DNA of 20,377 bases from the NCBI GenBank assembly GCA_003511785.1, contig DOIS01000036.1, positions 1 to 20,377 of the forward strand, written 5' to 3'. Positions 1 through 6,964 of the stretch are shown here, piece by piece. The notes beneath the pieces are model-generated. The model made no database searches and was not told the origin of the DNA. It saw only the letters and a program-made list of their open reading frames with translations. Each line of letters begins with the position of its first letter. The stretch's first letter is position 1. The position numbers and the translations under genes were made by a program. Source of the stretch: Paracoccaceae bacterium. GTDB lineage: Bacteria > Pseudomonadota > Alphaproteobacteria > Rhodobacterales > Rhodobacteraceae.

Positions 1-360
1 GCGGCGGCGACCATCGACCAACTCATCGGTTTCGATCTTGGCCTCATAGCCGCTCCAGACATCAAAATCTTTTTGGCGGGTCAAGGGGCGGTCAATGCCG
101 GGGCTGGAGACTTCAAGCGTGTAGGCATCGAGGATCGGATCCTCGACATCCAGAACCGCGCTCACCGCGTTCGAGATCTCGGCGCATTCGTCAACTTCGA
201 TGCCGCCCTCGGGGCGGTCTGCCATGATCTGAAGCGTCGTGGACTTCCCCGATATCAGCCGGACGCGCACCAGCTCATAGCCCAAGTCCTCGATCGCCGG
301 AGTGATGATCTCGGCGAGTCGGCGGTCGATGGCGGCCTTTGCGATCAGGTCGTTGGTCAT
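1..360 (-). CDS. rimP: Ribosome maturation factor RimP (3' end outside window)
   Basis: The reverse strand from 360 encodes [20 protein letters not shown] followed by a region with [28 protein letters not shown] and [14 protein letters not shown]. These are the conserved N-terminal blocks of RimP, which binds the 30S subunit and assists its late assembly. About 120 codons are visible; the C-terminal SH3-like domain lies beyond base 1. The ATG at 360 is chosen because the ATG at 363 runs directly into TGA. The Shine-Dalgarno match is weak (TGGATG). In most proteobacteria rimP is followed by nusA and infB, which would lie to the left. The gene has its own promoter and a terminator-bearing leader immediately upstream, so its transcription is probably attenuated. 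Family assignment is confident; the regulation is inferred. Confidence 0.93.
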   Translation of the reverse strand, partial: MTNDLIAKAAIDRRLAEIITPAIEDLGYELVRVRLISGKSTTLQIMADRPEGGIEVDECAEISNAVSAVLDVEDPILDAYTLEVSSPGIDRPLTRQKDFDVWSGYEAKIETDELVDGRRR

Positions 361-373
361 GTCATCCAAGCAC

Positions 374-397
374 AAAAAAACGGGCGCGCGGCCCGTT
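374..397 (-). terminator. Intrinsic terminator in the rimP leader (candidate attenuator)
   Basis: On the reverse strand a 7-bp stem AACGGGC/GCCCGTT with loop CGCGC is followed by an uninterrupted run of seven T, ending only 13 bases before the rimP ATG. Any transcript entering rimP from upstream, including from the promoter at 452-480, must cross it. That position suits an attenuator better than an ordinary operon end. The hairpin and T-run are seen directly; the attenuation role is inferred. Confidence 0.8.
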
Positions 398-451
398 ACA
401 ATTTCCGGTGGTGCCGTCCGGTGTGGACCCGGGAGCGCCGCTGTTGAAAAC

Positions 452-480
452 CATATAGGCGCATCCGCCCGGGACTGCAA
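452..480 (-). promoter_or_regulatory. Sigma-70-type promoter for rimP
   Basis: Reverse-strand -35 TTGCAG (475-480), a 17-base spacer, and -10 TATATG (452-457). Transcription would start near 445 and give a leader of about 85 bases before rimP, containing the terminator at 374-397. This would let rimP be expressed separately from dnaK-dnaJ. Confidence 0.65.
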
Positions 481-506
481 GGGCGGTTTTGCGCCGCCGC
501 TCATCG

Positions 507-525
507 GCCCCTGTCGGGGCTTTTT
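507..525 (+). terminator. Plus-strand terminator-like hairpin between rimP and dnaJ
   Basis: GCCCC-TGTC-GGGGC followed by TTTTT on the plus strand. Both neighbouring genes are on the minus strand, where the hairpin is preceded by A residues and lacks a T-run, so it would not terminate dnaJ in the classical way. Either it ends an antisense transcript or it is a coincidental structure. The rest of the 361-553 gap holds the rimP promoter and leader. Confidence 0.4.
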
Positions 526-553
526 CGCGAAGAGCGGCAGCGAGGGGCGGCCC

Positions 554-1699
554 TTACCCCTTCATCCCGTCCCAGAAGGACTTGACGGAGGAGAAGAACG
601 ACTTGCTTTCGGGGTTGTTGTCGTCGGCGAGATCCTCGAACTCGCGCAGGAGCTCCTTCTGCCGCGAGGTCAGGTTGACCGGCGTTTCCACCGCCAACTC
701 GATGAACATGTCGCCAGTGCCACCGCCGCGCAGCGCCGGCATCCCCTTGCCGCGCAGGCGCATCTGCCGACCAGACTGGCTGCCCGCCGGGATCTGCACG
801 CGGCCACGCCCGCCGTCGATGGTGGGCACCTCGATCGCGCCGCCAAGCGCGGCCTTGGCCATGCTGACCGGCACGCGGCAATAGAGATTGACCCCGTCGC
901 GCTCGAACAACTCGTGCTGAACCACCTCGACGAAGATGTAGAGATCGCCCGGAGGTCCGCCGCGCATCCCGGCCTCGCCCTCGCCGGCCAGGCGGATGCG
1001 GGTGCCGGTCTCGACGCCGGCGGGGATGTTCACGCTCAGCGCGCGCTCCTTCTCAACGCGCCCGCTGCCGCCACAGGACTTGCAGGGGTTGGATACGATC
1101 TGGCCCATGCCCGAACAGGTCGGGCAGGTGCGTTCCACGGCGAAGAAGCCTTGTTGCGCCCGCACCTTGCCCATGCCTGAACAGGTCGGGCAGGTGGTCG
1201 GTTCCGCGCCGCCCTCGCCACCAGAGCCGTCACAGGCCGAGCAGGCCACCGCAGTCGGCACATTGATGGTCTTCTGAAGACCGGTAAACGCCTCGTCGAG
1301 ATTGATCCGAAGATTGTAGCGCAGGTCCGAGCCGCGCATGGCGCGTCGGCCGCCGCCCCGGCGGTTGCCCATGAAATCGCCAAACAGGTCGTCGAACACG
1401 TCCGAGAAGGCGCTGGAGAAGTCGCCACTGCCAAAGCCCTGACCGGGATGCCCCCCGCCGCCGCCCATGCCGCCGTCGAACGCGGCGTGGCCAAAGCGGT
1501 CATAGGCCGCCTTCTTCTCGGCGTCCTTGAGCACCTCGTAGGCCTCGTAGGCCTCCTTGAACTGGGCTTCGGCCTGGGGATTGTCGGCGTTGCGGTCAGG
1601 GTGCAGCTCTTTCGCCTTGCGGCGATAGGCCTTCTTGATCTCGTCGGCCGAGGCGCCCTTCGAGACCCCCAGAACCTCGTAGAAATCGCGTTTTGCCAT
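554..1699 (-). CDS. dnaJ: Chaperone protein DnaJ (Hsp40, type I)
   Basis: DnaJ is the cytoplasmic Hsp40 co-chaperone that delivers unfolded clients to DnaK and stimulates its ATPase. The 381-residue protein has the full type I layout: a J domain at residues 1-70 with HPD at 33-35, a glycine/phenylalanine-rich linker at about 75-110, four CxxCxGxG zinc repeats (cysteines at 153/156, 170/173, 192/195 and 206/209), and a C-terminal client-binding domain. Length is normal for the family. It lies 80 bases downstream of dnaK on the same strand, with a strong hairpin between them, so it is probably cotranscribed from the dnaK heat-shock promoter. The start is preceded by AAGGA at a suitable distance. 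No T-tract terminator follows on its own strand. Confidence 0.98.
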   Translation of the reverse strand: MAKRDFYEVLGVSKGASADEIKKAYRRKAKELHPDRNADNPQAEAQFKEAYEAYEVLKDAEKKAAYDRFGHAAFDGGMGGGGGHPGQGFGSGDFSSAFSDVFDDLFGDFMGNRRGGGRRAMRGSDLRYNLRINLDEAFTGLQKTINVPTAVACSACDGSGGEGGAEPTTCPTCSGMGKVRAQQGFFAVERTCPTCSGMGQIVSNPCKSCGGSGRVEKERALSVNIPAGVETGTRIRLAGEGEAGMRGGPPGDLYIFVEVVQHELFERDGVNLYCRVPVSMAKAALGGAIEVPTIDGGRGRVQIPAGSQSGRQMRLRGKGMPALRGGGTGDMFIELAVETPVNLTSRQKELLREFEDLADDNNPESKSFFSSVKSFWDGMKG

Positions 1700-1727
1700 G
1701 CGTTTTGTTCCTTATGTCCCAACGGAA

Positions 1728-1759
1728 GCGGGCCGGCCCGTGGCCACGGACCGGCCCGC
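1728..1759 (-). other. Long GC-rich hairpin between dnaK and dnaJ
   Basis: A nearly perfect inverted repeat of 15 bp per arm (one G-U pair in the RNA) around a two-base centre, in the dnaK-dnaJ intergenic region. There is no T-run after it, so it is not a classical terminator. It probably shields the dnaK 3' end or attenuates dnaJ, making DnaK more abundant than DnaJ. The structure is visible in the sequence; the role is inferred. Confidence 0.75.
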
Positions 1760-1779
1760 CACGGCGCGGGTCTCAGGGC

Positions 1780-3699
1780 TTACTTGCGCTTGTCGTCATC
1801 CAGGTCTTCGAACTCGGCATCGACGATGTCGTCCTCGCCCGGACCGGCACCGGCGGTATCGGGCTCTTCCGAGCCGGCTGCCTCGTCCTGGCTGGCCTTG
1901 TAGATCGCCTCGCCCAGTTTCATGGCCGCTTCGGTCACGTTCTGGATACCCGATTTGATCTTCTCGGCGCTGACATCGTCCTTCTCCAGGTCGTCCTTGA
2001 GGGCGGACACCGCCAGTTCGATCGCCTCGATGGTCGAGGGATCGACCTTGTCGCCATGCTCTTCCATCGACTTCTCGGTCGAGTGGATGAGCGATTCGGC
2101 CTGGTTCTTGGCCTCTACCAGTTCACGCCGCTTCTTGTCCTCTTCGGCGTGGCTTTCGGCATCCTTGACCATCTTCTCGATATCGTCGTCCGAGAGGCCG
2201 CCCGAGGCCTGGATGGTGATCTTCTGCTCCTTGCCGGTGCCCTTGTCCTTGGCCGAGACATTGACGATCCCGTTGGCGTCGATGTCGAAGGTGACCGCGA
2301 TCTGCGGCATGCCGCGCGGCGCCGGAGGGATGTTCTCGAGATTGAACTGACCCAGCAGCTTGTTGTCCGAGGCCATCTCGCGCTCGCCCTGGAAGACACG
2401 GATCGTCACGGCGCTTTGGTTGTCCTCGGCGGTCGAGAATATCTGGCTCTTCTTGGTGGGGATGGTGGTGTTGCGGTCGATCAGGCGGGTGAACACGCCG
2501 CCCAGGGTCTCGATGCCCAGGCTCAGCGGGGTCACGTCGAGCAGGACCACGTCCTTGACATCGCCTTGCAGCACGCCGGCCTGAATGGCGGCGCCCATGG
2601 CCACGACCTCATCGGGGTTCACGCCCTTATGCGGCTCCTTGCCGAAGAACTTGGTCACTTCCTCGACCACCTTGGGCATCCGGGTCATGCCGCCGACCAG
2701 GACGACCTCATCCACGTCGGAGGCCGACAGGCCCGCGTCCTTGAGGGCGGCCTGGCAAGGTTTGATCGACGCCTTGATGAGATCGTCCACCAGCTGCTCC
2801 AGCTTGGCGCGGGTCAGCTTCATCACCATGTGCAGCGGCTGCCCGTCCGAACCCATCGAGATGAAGGGCTGGTTGATCTCCGTCTGGCTGGAACTCGACA
2901 GTTCGATCTTGGCCTTCTCGGAGGCTTCCTTCAGGCGCTGCAACGCCATCTTGTCCTTGGTCAGATCGACGCCATGCTCTTTCTTGAATTCGTCCGCCAG
3001 GTAGTTGACGATCCGCATGTCGAAGTCTTCGCCACCGAGGAACGTATCGCCGTTGGTGGACTTCACCTCGAACAGGCCGTCGTCGATCTCCAGGATGGTC
3101 ACGTCGAAGGTGCCGCCGCCCAGGTCATAGACCGCGATGGTGTGGCTCTCTTCCTTGTCCAGACCATAGGCCAGCGCGGCGGCGGTCGGCTCGTTGATAA
3201 TGCGCAGCACCTCAAGCCCGGCGATCTTGCCGGCGTCCTTGGTGGCCTGGCGCTGAGCGTCGTTGAAATAGGCCGGCACGGTGATGACCGCCTGCGTGAC
3301 CTCTTCGCCCAGATAGCTTTCGGCGGTCTCTTTCATCTTGCCAAGGATGAAGGCCGAAATCTGGCTGGGCGAATACTTCTCGCCGCGCGCCTCGACCCAG
3401 GCATCGCCGTTGCCGCCGTCGATGACGTTGAACGGCATGTTCTTCTTGTCCTTGGCCAGGTCGCTGTCGTCCACGCGACGGCCGATCAGGCGCTTGACGC
3501 CGAAGATGGTGTTGGTGGGGTTGGTGACCGCCTGGCGTTTCGCCGGCTGGCCGACCAGTATTTCGTCGTCGGTGAAGGCGACGATCGACGGGGTGGTGCG
3601 GGCCCCTTCCGCGTTCTCGATGACCTTGGGCTGGCTGCCGTCCATGATGGCGACGCAGCTGTTGGTGGTGCCGAGGTCGATACCGATAACCTTGCTCAT
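1780..3699 (-). CDS. dnaK: Chaperone protein DnaK (Hsp70)
   Basis: DnaK is the ATP-driven Hsp70 chaperone of the cytosol. The 639-residue product opens with GIDLGTTNS at residues 5-13 (ATP phosphate-binding loop 1). It carries DLGGGTFDV near residue 195, a linker-type segment with [16 protein letters not shown] before the substrate-binding domain, and an acidic tail ending DDDKRK. Length and domain order are standard. Start ATG at 3699 is preceded by AAGGGA about 10 bases upstream. It is the first gene of dnaK-dnaJ and has an RpoH promoter at 3813-3844 with a leader of about 107 bases. GrpE is not in the window. Confidence 0.99.
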   Translation of the reverse strand: MSKVIGIDLGTTNSCVAIMDGSQPKVIENAEGARTTPSIVAFTDDEILVGQPAKRQAVTNPTNTIFGVKRLIGRRVDDSDLAKDKKNMPFNVIDGGNGDAWVEARGEKYSPSQISAFILGKMKETAESYLGEEVTQAVITVPAYFNDAQRQATKDAGKIAGLEVLRIINEPTAAALAYGLDKEESHTIAVYDLGGGTFDVTILEIDDGLFEVKSTNGDTFLGGEDFDMRIVNYLADEFKKEHGVDLTKDKMALQRLKEASEKAKIELSSSSQTEINQPFISMGSDGQPLHMVMKLTRAKLEQLVDDLIKASIKPCQAALKDAGLSASDVDEVVLVGGMTRMPKVVEEVTKFFGKEPHKGVNPDEVVAMGAAIQAGVLQGDVKDVVLLDVTPLSLGIETLGGVFTRLIDRNTTIPTKKSQIFSTAEDNQSAVTIRVFQGEREMASDNKLLGQFNLENIPPAPRGMPQIAVTFDIDANGIVNVSAKDKGTGKEQKITIQASGGLSDDDIEKMVKDAESHAEEDKKRRELVEAKNQAESLIHSTEKSMEEHGDKVDPSTIEAIELAVSALKDDLEKDDVSAEKIKSGIQNVTEAAMKLGEAIYKASQDEAAGSEEPDTAGAGPGEDDIVDAEFEDLDDDKRK

Positions 3700-3786
3700 A
3701 CTGTTCGATCCCTTTTTCTTTCAGGCGATGTCCCGAGACCCGAACCCGTTATGGCATCCCGGCCCCGATTGTTTGCGATGCGCCGC

Positions 3787-3800
3787 GCGCTCTGGAGCGC
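3787..3800 (-). other. Hairpin at the 5' end of the dnaK transcript
   Basis: Perfect 6-bp inverted repeat GCGCTC/GAGCGC with a two-base centre, lying about 6-20 bases after the predicted transcription start. A stem at the extreme 5' end often protects mRNA from decay. It is probably too GC-rich to act as an RNA thermometer. Role inferred. Confidence 0.4.
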
Positions 3801-3812
3801 CGCGCTTCCGGG

Positions 3813-3844
3813 CGTATATAGGGAGGGGCAATCTGTGCTGCAAG
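3813..3844 (-). promoter_or_regulatory. RpoH (sigma-32) heat-shock promoter of dnaK
   Basis: Reverse strand: -35 CTTG (3841-3844), an 18-base spacer, and -10 CCTATATACG (3813-3822). The -10 fits the alphaproteobacterial RpoH consensus CYTATNTNNG at every fixed position. Predicted start is near 3806. The position in front of dnaK agrees with known heat-shock control of this operon. Confidence 0.8.
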
Positions 3845-3902
3845 CATCCTGAACCGTGCCGTCGCTCGAATCTTAGGCATCGGTCGGAACCGGGGAAACA
3901 CG

Positions 3903-4508
3903 ATGGAAACACGGCTGGGAATACGCGGGTTCGACATTCGCAAGGGGCATCTGGAGCGTCCGGCGCAGGAGGCGCTTCTGGACGATCTGCGGGCCGTCAT
4001 CCGCGCTGCGCCGTTGTTTTCGCCGCAAACGCCCTATGGCAAGCCGATGTCGGTGCGCATGACCTCGGCGGGGAAGTACGGCTGGTATTCGGACCGATCC
4101 GGATACCGTTATGCCGCGCTCCATCCTTCGGGCGTGGACTGGCCACCGATCCCGCCTTCGGTGCTGGCGATCTGGGACGCGGTCACCGGGTTGGACCGGA
4201 AGCCGGATTGCTGTCTGGTGAATTTCTACGGCGAGGGCGCCCGGATGGGACTGCACCAGGATCGCGACGAGGCCGATTTCGGGTTTCCGGTGGTCTCGGT
4301 CTCGCTGGGCGATGACGGCTTGTTCCGCATCGGCAACGCCACGCGTGGCGGCAAGACCGAGTCGGTCTGGCTGCAGTCCGGCGACGTGGTCGTGATGGGC
4401 GGGCCTGCCCGGTTGACGTATCACGGCGTCGACAGGATCCGGTTCGGCTCATCGTCCTTGCTGCCCAAGGGTGGGCGGATCAACCTGACCCTGCGCGTGG
4501 TGGACTGA
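3903..4508 (+). CDS. alkB: Alpha-ketoglutarate-dependent DNA repair dioxygenase AlkB
   Basis: AlkB removes methyl groups from N1-methyladenine and N3-methylcytosine by Fe(II)/2-oxoglutarate oxidation. The 201-residue protein aligns throughout with the E. coli family member as I recall it (216 residues). Visible features are a substrate-lid region with GWYSDRSGYRY at 60-70, LVNFYGEGARMGLHQDRDE with iron ligands H118 and D120, the third iron ligand H174 in LTYHG, and the 2-oxoglutarate-binding arginines R192 and R198 in RINLTLR. All catalytic residues are present. It starts 58 bases from the dnaK promoter, transcribed divergently, with GGGGAA as a modest ribosome-binding site. I see no Ada box. 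It appears to be a single-gene unit, convergent with the gene ending at 4603. Confidence 0.95.
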   Translation: METRLGIRGFDIRKGHLERPAQEALLDDLRAVIRAAPLFSPQTPYGKPMSVRMTSAGKYGWYSDRSGYRYAALHPSGVDWPPIPPSVLAIWDAVTGLDRKPDCCLVNFYGEGARMGLHQDRDEADFGFPVVSVSLGDDGLFRIGNATRGGKTESVWLQSGDVVVMGGPARLTYHGVDRIRFGSSSLLPKGGRINLTLRVVD

Positions 4509-4526
4509 GATCGGTGGCGTTAACGT

Positions 4527-4547
4527 AAAGAAGCGCGCTGTGCGCGC
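4527..4547 (-). terminator. Intrinsic terminator of the permease/SH3 unit
   Basis: Reverse strand: perfect stem GCGCGC/GCGCGC with loop ACA (4533-4547), followed by TTCTTT (4527-4532). It lies 55 bases after the stop codon of the SH3-type gene and so would end the minus-strand permease operon. It has no T-run on the plus strand, so it does not obviously serve alkB. Confidence 0.6.
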
Positions 4548-4569
4548 AAGTCATGGTCTTGTCGAGGCC

Positions 4570-4598
4570 GCGACGCAGACCGAAAAGCGACGCAGACC
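4570..4598. repeat. 12-bp direct repeat in the alkB/SH3 convergent gap
   Basis: GCGACGCAGACC occurs at 4570-4581 and again at 4587-4598, offset 17 bases. It lies between two converging genes. No function is apparent. Confidence 0.6.
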
Positions 4599-4602
4599 CG
4601 AG

Positions 4603-5226
4603 TTAGTTCGCCTGAAGCGTGCAGCATCCCGCCAGTACGCGCCGGCCCTCTGTGTCGCGAATGACGAGGTCGATATCCAGACCATAGGCCCGATCCGACA
4701 TGCCGTCGGAGCACCGCATACGGTGTAGCGTGCCGGTCAGGGTGGCATCGGGCCCGAGCAGTGCAAAGCGGTCGGTGCGCCCTTCGGCCGGGACAAGGGA
4801 TTTGGTTTCGAAGTGTTGATCTGTCCCGGCCGGAACGGTGAAGACGGCACCGCCGGCCTGGTCGATATCAAGGCTCCAGAAGGGTTCGGTGCCCGCGCAG
4901 CTCAGGTGCCGGGACAGCGGATAGGTGCCCTTGTCACGGCGCTCGAGGTGGCGCAGCGACGCCCAGCCCGACCTTTCGCCGGTATTGATCAGACCCCAGC
5001 CGTCCTGCTCCGCCACGACCTCGATCCCCGTGGCGTCGGGGGTAAGCGTGTCGAGCTTGACGGCGCCCGCGTCGGGTGCGGCCCGGACGTTCAGCACATC
5101 GTCCGGCGATACTCCGGTGACGTCATGCAGCGCAGGGTAATTCTGGGCCCAGACCGGGGTCCCGAGCGCGAGCAGCAGGGCGAAGACCAGTCGAAGCGGT
5201 TTCATCGTCGGGCGTTCCAGTTTCAT
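4603..5226 (-). CDS. Secreted SH3-like domain protein of unknown function
   Basis: The product has a signal peptide (MKPLRLVFALLLALGTPVWA) and then an SH3b-like domain (VLNVRAAPDAGA through SGWASLRHLER). A C-terminal region follows with CAGTEPFWSLDI, a motif I recall from uncharacterised envelope proteins (COG3650-like). It ends CCTLQAN, with cysteine pairs that could form disulfides in the periplasm. No catalytic motif is evident; binding to peptidoglycan or polysaccharide is only a guess. The start at 5226 overlaps the stop of the permease (ATGA), implying translational coupling. A second in-frame ATG at 5205 lies exactly one 21-bp repeat later and would give a protein seven residues shorter with a cleaner signal peptide. 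Either start is possible. Confidence 0.8.
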   Translation of the reverse strand: MKLERPTMKPLRLVFALLLALGTPVWAQNYPALHDVTGVSPDDVLNVRAAPDAGAVKLDTLTPDATGIEVVAEQDGWGLINTGERSGWASLRHLERRDKGTYPLSRHLSCAGTEPFWSLDIDQAGGAVFTVPAGTDQHFETKSLVPAEGRTDRFALLGPDATLTGTLHRMRCSDGMSDRAYGLDIDLVIRDTEGRRVLAGCCTLQAN

Positions 5227-5241
5227 CGTCGGGCGTTCCAA
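5200..5241. repeat. 21-bp tandem duplication at the permease/SH3 gene junction
   Basis: Two adjacent 21-base units (5200-5220 and 5221-5241) are identical except for the last base. Each contains the ATGA start/stop overlap. The unit is seven codons, so both ATGs are in frame for the SH3 gene. In the coding direction it repeats the residues LERPTMK. Confidence 0.9.
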
Positions 5242-6044
5242 CTGAGCGATGCGTGTTTGCGCGTATAGAACTCGCCCATCAGGCCGATCATGACCAACAC
5301 GATCCCCACCCAGAGCGCGTACTCCCAAGTCGAATACCGCGGGTTGTAGTTGATGAAAACGAAGCCCCGCGCCTGATCGATGCAATGGAACAGGGGGTTC
5401 CAGTCGAACATCGCCAACATGAAGGCGGGCAGCGTGTTGGCCACGAACATCTTGCCCGAGGCGATCATGTTGGCCCGTTGATAGACGGTCGTGGCCACAC
5501 TCACGAAAGTCGGGAACCACGGCTTCAAGGCCAGGAACACCAGTCCGAGCGCGGCGCCGGTGAACCAGGCCAGTAGCAGCATGCCGAAAGCGGGAATCGG
5601 CTGGTCGATCGTGACCGGCACGAAAGCCACATGATAAATGAAGAGAATTGCGAAGAGGGACAGGACCTGGATGTAAAGAGCGCCCAGGGCCGCCGAGGCG
5701 ATGGAGATCGCCGTGTTCATCGGGGCGTGCTGCATCATCGGGCTGGCGGGACCCTCGGATCCGACCACTGCGCCGAGCGTCTTGGTGTGGGTCATGTAGA
5801 GGAAGATCCCCGACATGATGTAGAGCAGGAAATCCCCACGCAACGCCGCGCTGCGCAACCCGAGCACCGAAAACATGATGTAGAAGGCGAGCACGAAGAC
5901 AATCACCTGCAACATGTTCACGAGGATCGCCAGGAACGCGTTGTTGTGCTGTTTGCGCACGTTGCGGACGATCGAGTGAAAGATCAGCTCGAAAATCTGC
6001 AGGGCGCCCCCCGCCCGGGTTCGTCTGGCCGTATGCTGAAACAT
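5223..6044 (-). CDS. ABC-2 type polysaccharide export permease (KpsM-like)
   Basis: A 273-residue inner-membrane protein of the size usual for KpsM/Wzm-type capsule or O-antigen export permeases. After a basic N-terminal cytoplasmic part come about six hydrophobic segments: near residues 40-62, 72-84, 112-140, 150-175, 180-200 and 244-262. The stretch NPLFHCIDQARGFVFINYNP near the C-terminus resembles the conserved NPLFHxID motif of this family. The partner ATPase (KpsT/Wzt) and the periplasmic KpsD/KpsE-type proteins are not in the window, so the working transporter must be completed elsewhere. It is transcribed divergently from cysQ through a shared promoter region and is coupled to the downstream SH3 gene. 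The exported substrate is unknown; the neighbouring glycosyltransferase genes point to a surface polysaccharide. Confidence 0.88.
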   Translation of the reverse strand: MFQHTARRTRAGGALQIFELIFHSIVRNVRKQHNNAFLAILVNMLQVIVFVLAFYIMFSVLGLRSAALRGDFLLYIMSGIFLYMTHTKTLGAVVGSEGPASPMMQHAPMNTAISIASAALGALYIQVLSLFAILFIYHVAFVPVTIDQPIPAFGMLLLAWFTGAALGLVFLALKPWFPTFVSVATTVYQRANMIASGKMFVANTLPAFMLAMFDWNPLFHCIDQARGFVFINYNPRYSTWEYALWVGIVLVMIGLMGEFYTRKHASLSWNARR

Positions 6045-6088
6045 GTGGCTGTGATCCTGTGACGCGACCCGAACATGACAGGGAATTC

Positions 6089-6117
6089 TTGCCGATCCCC
6101 TTACAGCACATCATAAG
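6089..6117 (+). promoter_or_regulatory. Candidate promoter for cysQ
   Basis: Plus strand: -35 TTGCCG (6089-6094), a 17-base spacer, and -10 CATAAG (6112-6117). The predicted start near 6124 leaves a leader of about 40 bases. Its -10 lies within the dyad at 6092-6124 and overlaps the -10 of the opposing promoter. Confidence 0.5.
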
Positions 6118-6124
6118 GGGTCGG
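6092..6124. promoter_or_regulatory. Large dyad in the divergent permease/cysQ control region
   Basis: CCCCTTA (6097-6103) and TAAGGGG (6114-6120) form a perfect inverted repeat around a 10-base centre. With one unpaired T at 6096 it extends by CCGA/TCGG to 11 bp per arm. It covers the -10 boxes of both divergent promoters. That is where a repressor or similar DNA-binding dimer would sit; alternatively it could fold as RNA in a leader. Confidence 0.65.
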
Positions 6125-6138
6125 ACGCAATTTATCAA
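6110..6138 (-). promoter_or_regulatory. Sigma-70 promoter of the permease/SH3 unit
   Basis: Reverse strand: -35 TTGATA (6133-6138), a 17-base spacer, and -10 TATGAT (6110-6115), close to consensus. The predicted start near 6103 gives a leader of about 60 bases. The inner dyad arm TAAGGGG overlaps the -10, and the other arm covers the transcription start. Confidence 0.7.
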
Positions 6139-6163
6139 CAAATCCGCTTTGGACTGGAGAATA

Positions 6164-6964
6164 ATGGTGACATATGACGCATTGGTGCCAGTGATCCGCC
6201 GCTTGGCCATCGAGGCCGGCGAGAAGATCATGGAGATCTACAATTCCGACGATTTCGACGTCAAAGCCAAATCCGACGACAGCCCCGTGACCGCCGCCGA
6301 TGAGGCCGCGGATGCGCTGATCTCCGACGGGCTGCGGGCGGCCTTTCCGGATATGCTGCTGGTGACGGAGGAGCAGGCGGATTCGCACGGCATTCAGGGC
6401 GAGACCTTTCTCATCGTCGATCCGCTGGACGGGACCAAGGAGTTCGTGCATCGCCGGGGCGATTTCACCGTCAATATCGCGCTGGTCGAGAACGGTGTTC
6501 CGACGCGCGGCGTGGTCTATGCTCCGGCCAAGCAACGCATGTTCTTTACCCTGGCCGATGGCCGCACCGTCGAGGAGACCGGGCCGTTTGATCCCGAAAC
6601 GATGGGCGAGACGCGTCCCATCGGGGTTTCGACGCCGGACAATGGCGCCTTGATGGTGGTCGCCTCGAAGTCGCACCGGGACCAGGCGACCGACGACTAC
6701 ATCGGGAAATACGCGGTCAAGGACATGACCAGCGCGGGCTCTTCGCTGAAATTCTGCCTCGTCGCGACCGGCGAGGCCGATCTCTATCCCCGCCTGGGGC
6801 GCACGATGGAATGGGATACCGCGGCGGGCCATGCCGTGCTGAACGGTGCCGGCGGCAAGGTCGTGCGCTTCGACGATCTGAGCCCGTTGACCTATGGCAA
6901 GGCGGGCTATGCCAACCCGTTCTTCATCGCCTACGCTCCCGGTGTCGAGCTGAAGGAGGGCTGA
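6164..6964 (+). CDS. cysQ: 3'(2'),5'-bisphosphate nucleotidase CysQ
   Basis: CysQ dephosphorylates 3'-phosphoadenosine 5'-phosphate (PAP) to AMP, removing the inhibitory by-product of PAPS-using reactions. The 266-residue product belongs to the inositol-monophosphatase/FBPase superfamily. It has the acidic pair E69-E70, the metal-binding DPLDGT at 86-91 (D86, D89), and the WD motif with D218 in EWDTAAGHAVL. All metal ligands are present. Start ATG at 6164 has TGGAGA five bases upstream; an upstream in-frame start at 6059 would cross the promoter dyad and is rejected. The stop overlaps the next start by one base (TGATG). Its place at the head of a polysaccharide cluster that also encodes a sulfotransferase suggests PAP recycling dedicated to sulfation. 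Standard sulfate-assimilation duty remains possible. Confidence 0.93.
   Translation: MVTYDALVPVIRRLAIEAGEKIMEIYNSDDFDVKAKSDDSPVTAADEAADALISDGLRAAFPDMLLVTEEQADSHGIQGETFLIVDPLDGTKEFVHRRGDFTVNIALVENGVPTRGVVYAPAKQRMFFTLADGRTVEETGPFDPETMGETRPIGVSTPDNGALMVVASKSHRDQATDDYIGKYAVKDMTSAGSSLKFCLVATGEADLYPRLGRTMEWDTAAGHAVLNGAGGKVVRFDDLSPLTYGKAGYANPFFIAYAPGVELKEG

Noticed and set aside
302..1180. 292-codon plus-strand open frame opposite dnaJ
   Set aside because: It lies almost wholly opposite the dnaJ coding sequence, with alanine/arginine-rich shadow composition and no recognisable domain.
1107..1195. Direct repeat with the core GAACAGGTCGGGCAGGTG
   Set aside because: It lies inside dnaJ and encodes two of the repeated CxxCxGxG zinc motifs, so it is protein repetition rather than a DNA element.
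1693..3852. 719-codon plus-strand open frame opposite dnaK
   Set aside because: Antisense open frames across dnaK are a known effect of its codon use in GC-rich genomes. The translation is of low complexity with no family motif, while DnaK on the other strand is unmistakable.
4603..6231. 542-codon minus-strand frame joining the permease region to the SH3-type protein
   Set aside because: Its first 330 codons are an alternative frame of the permease. The true product begins at 5226 or 5205 with a signal peptide.
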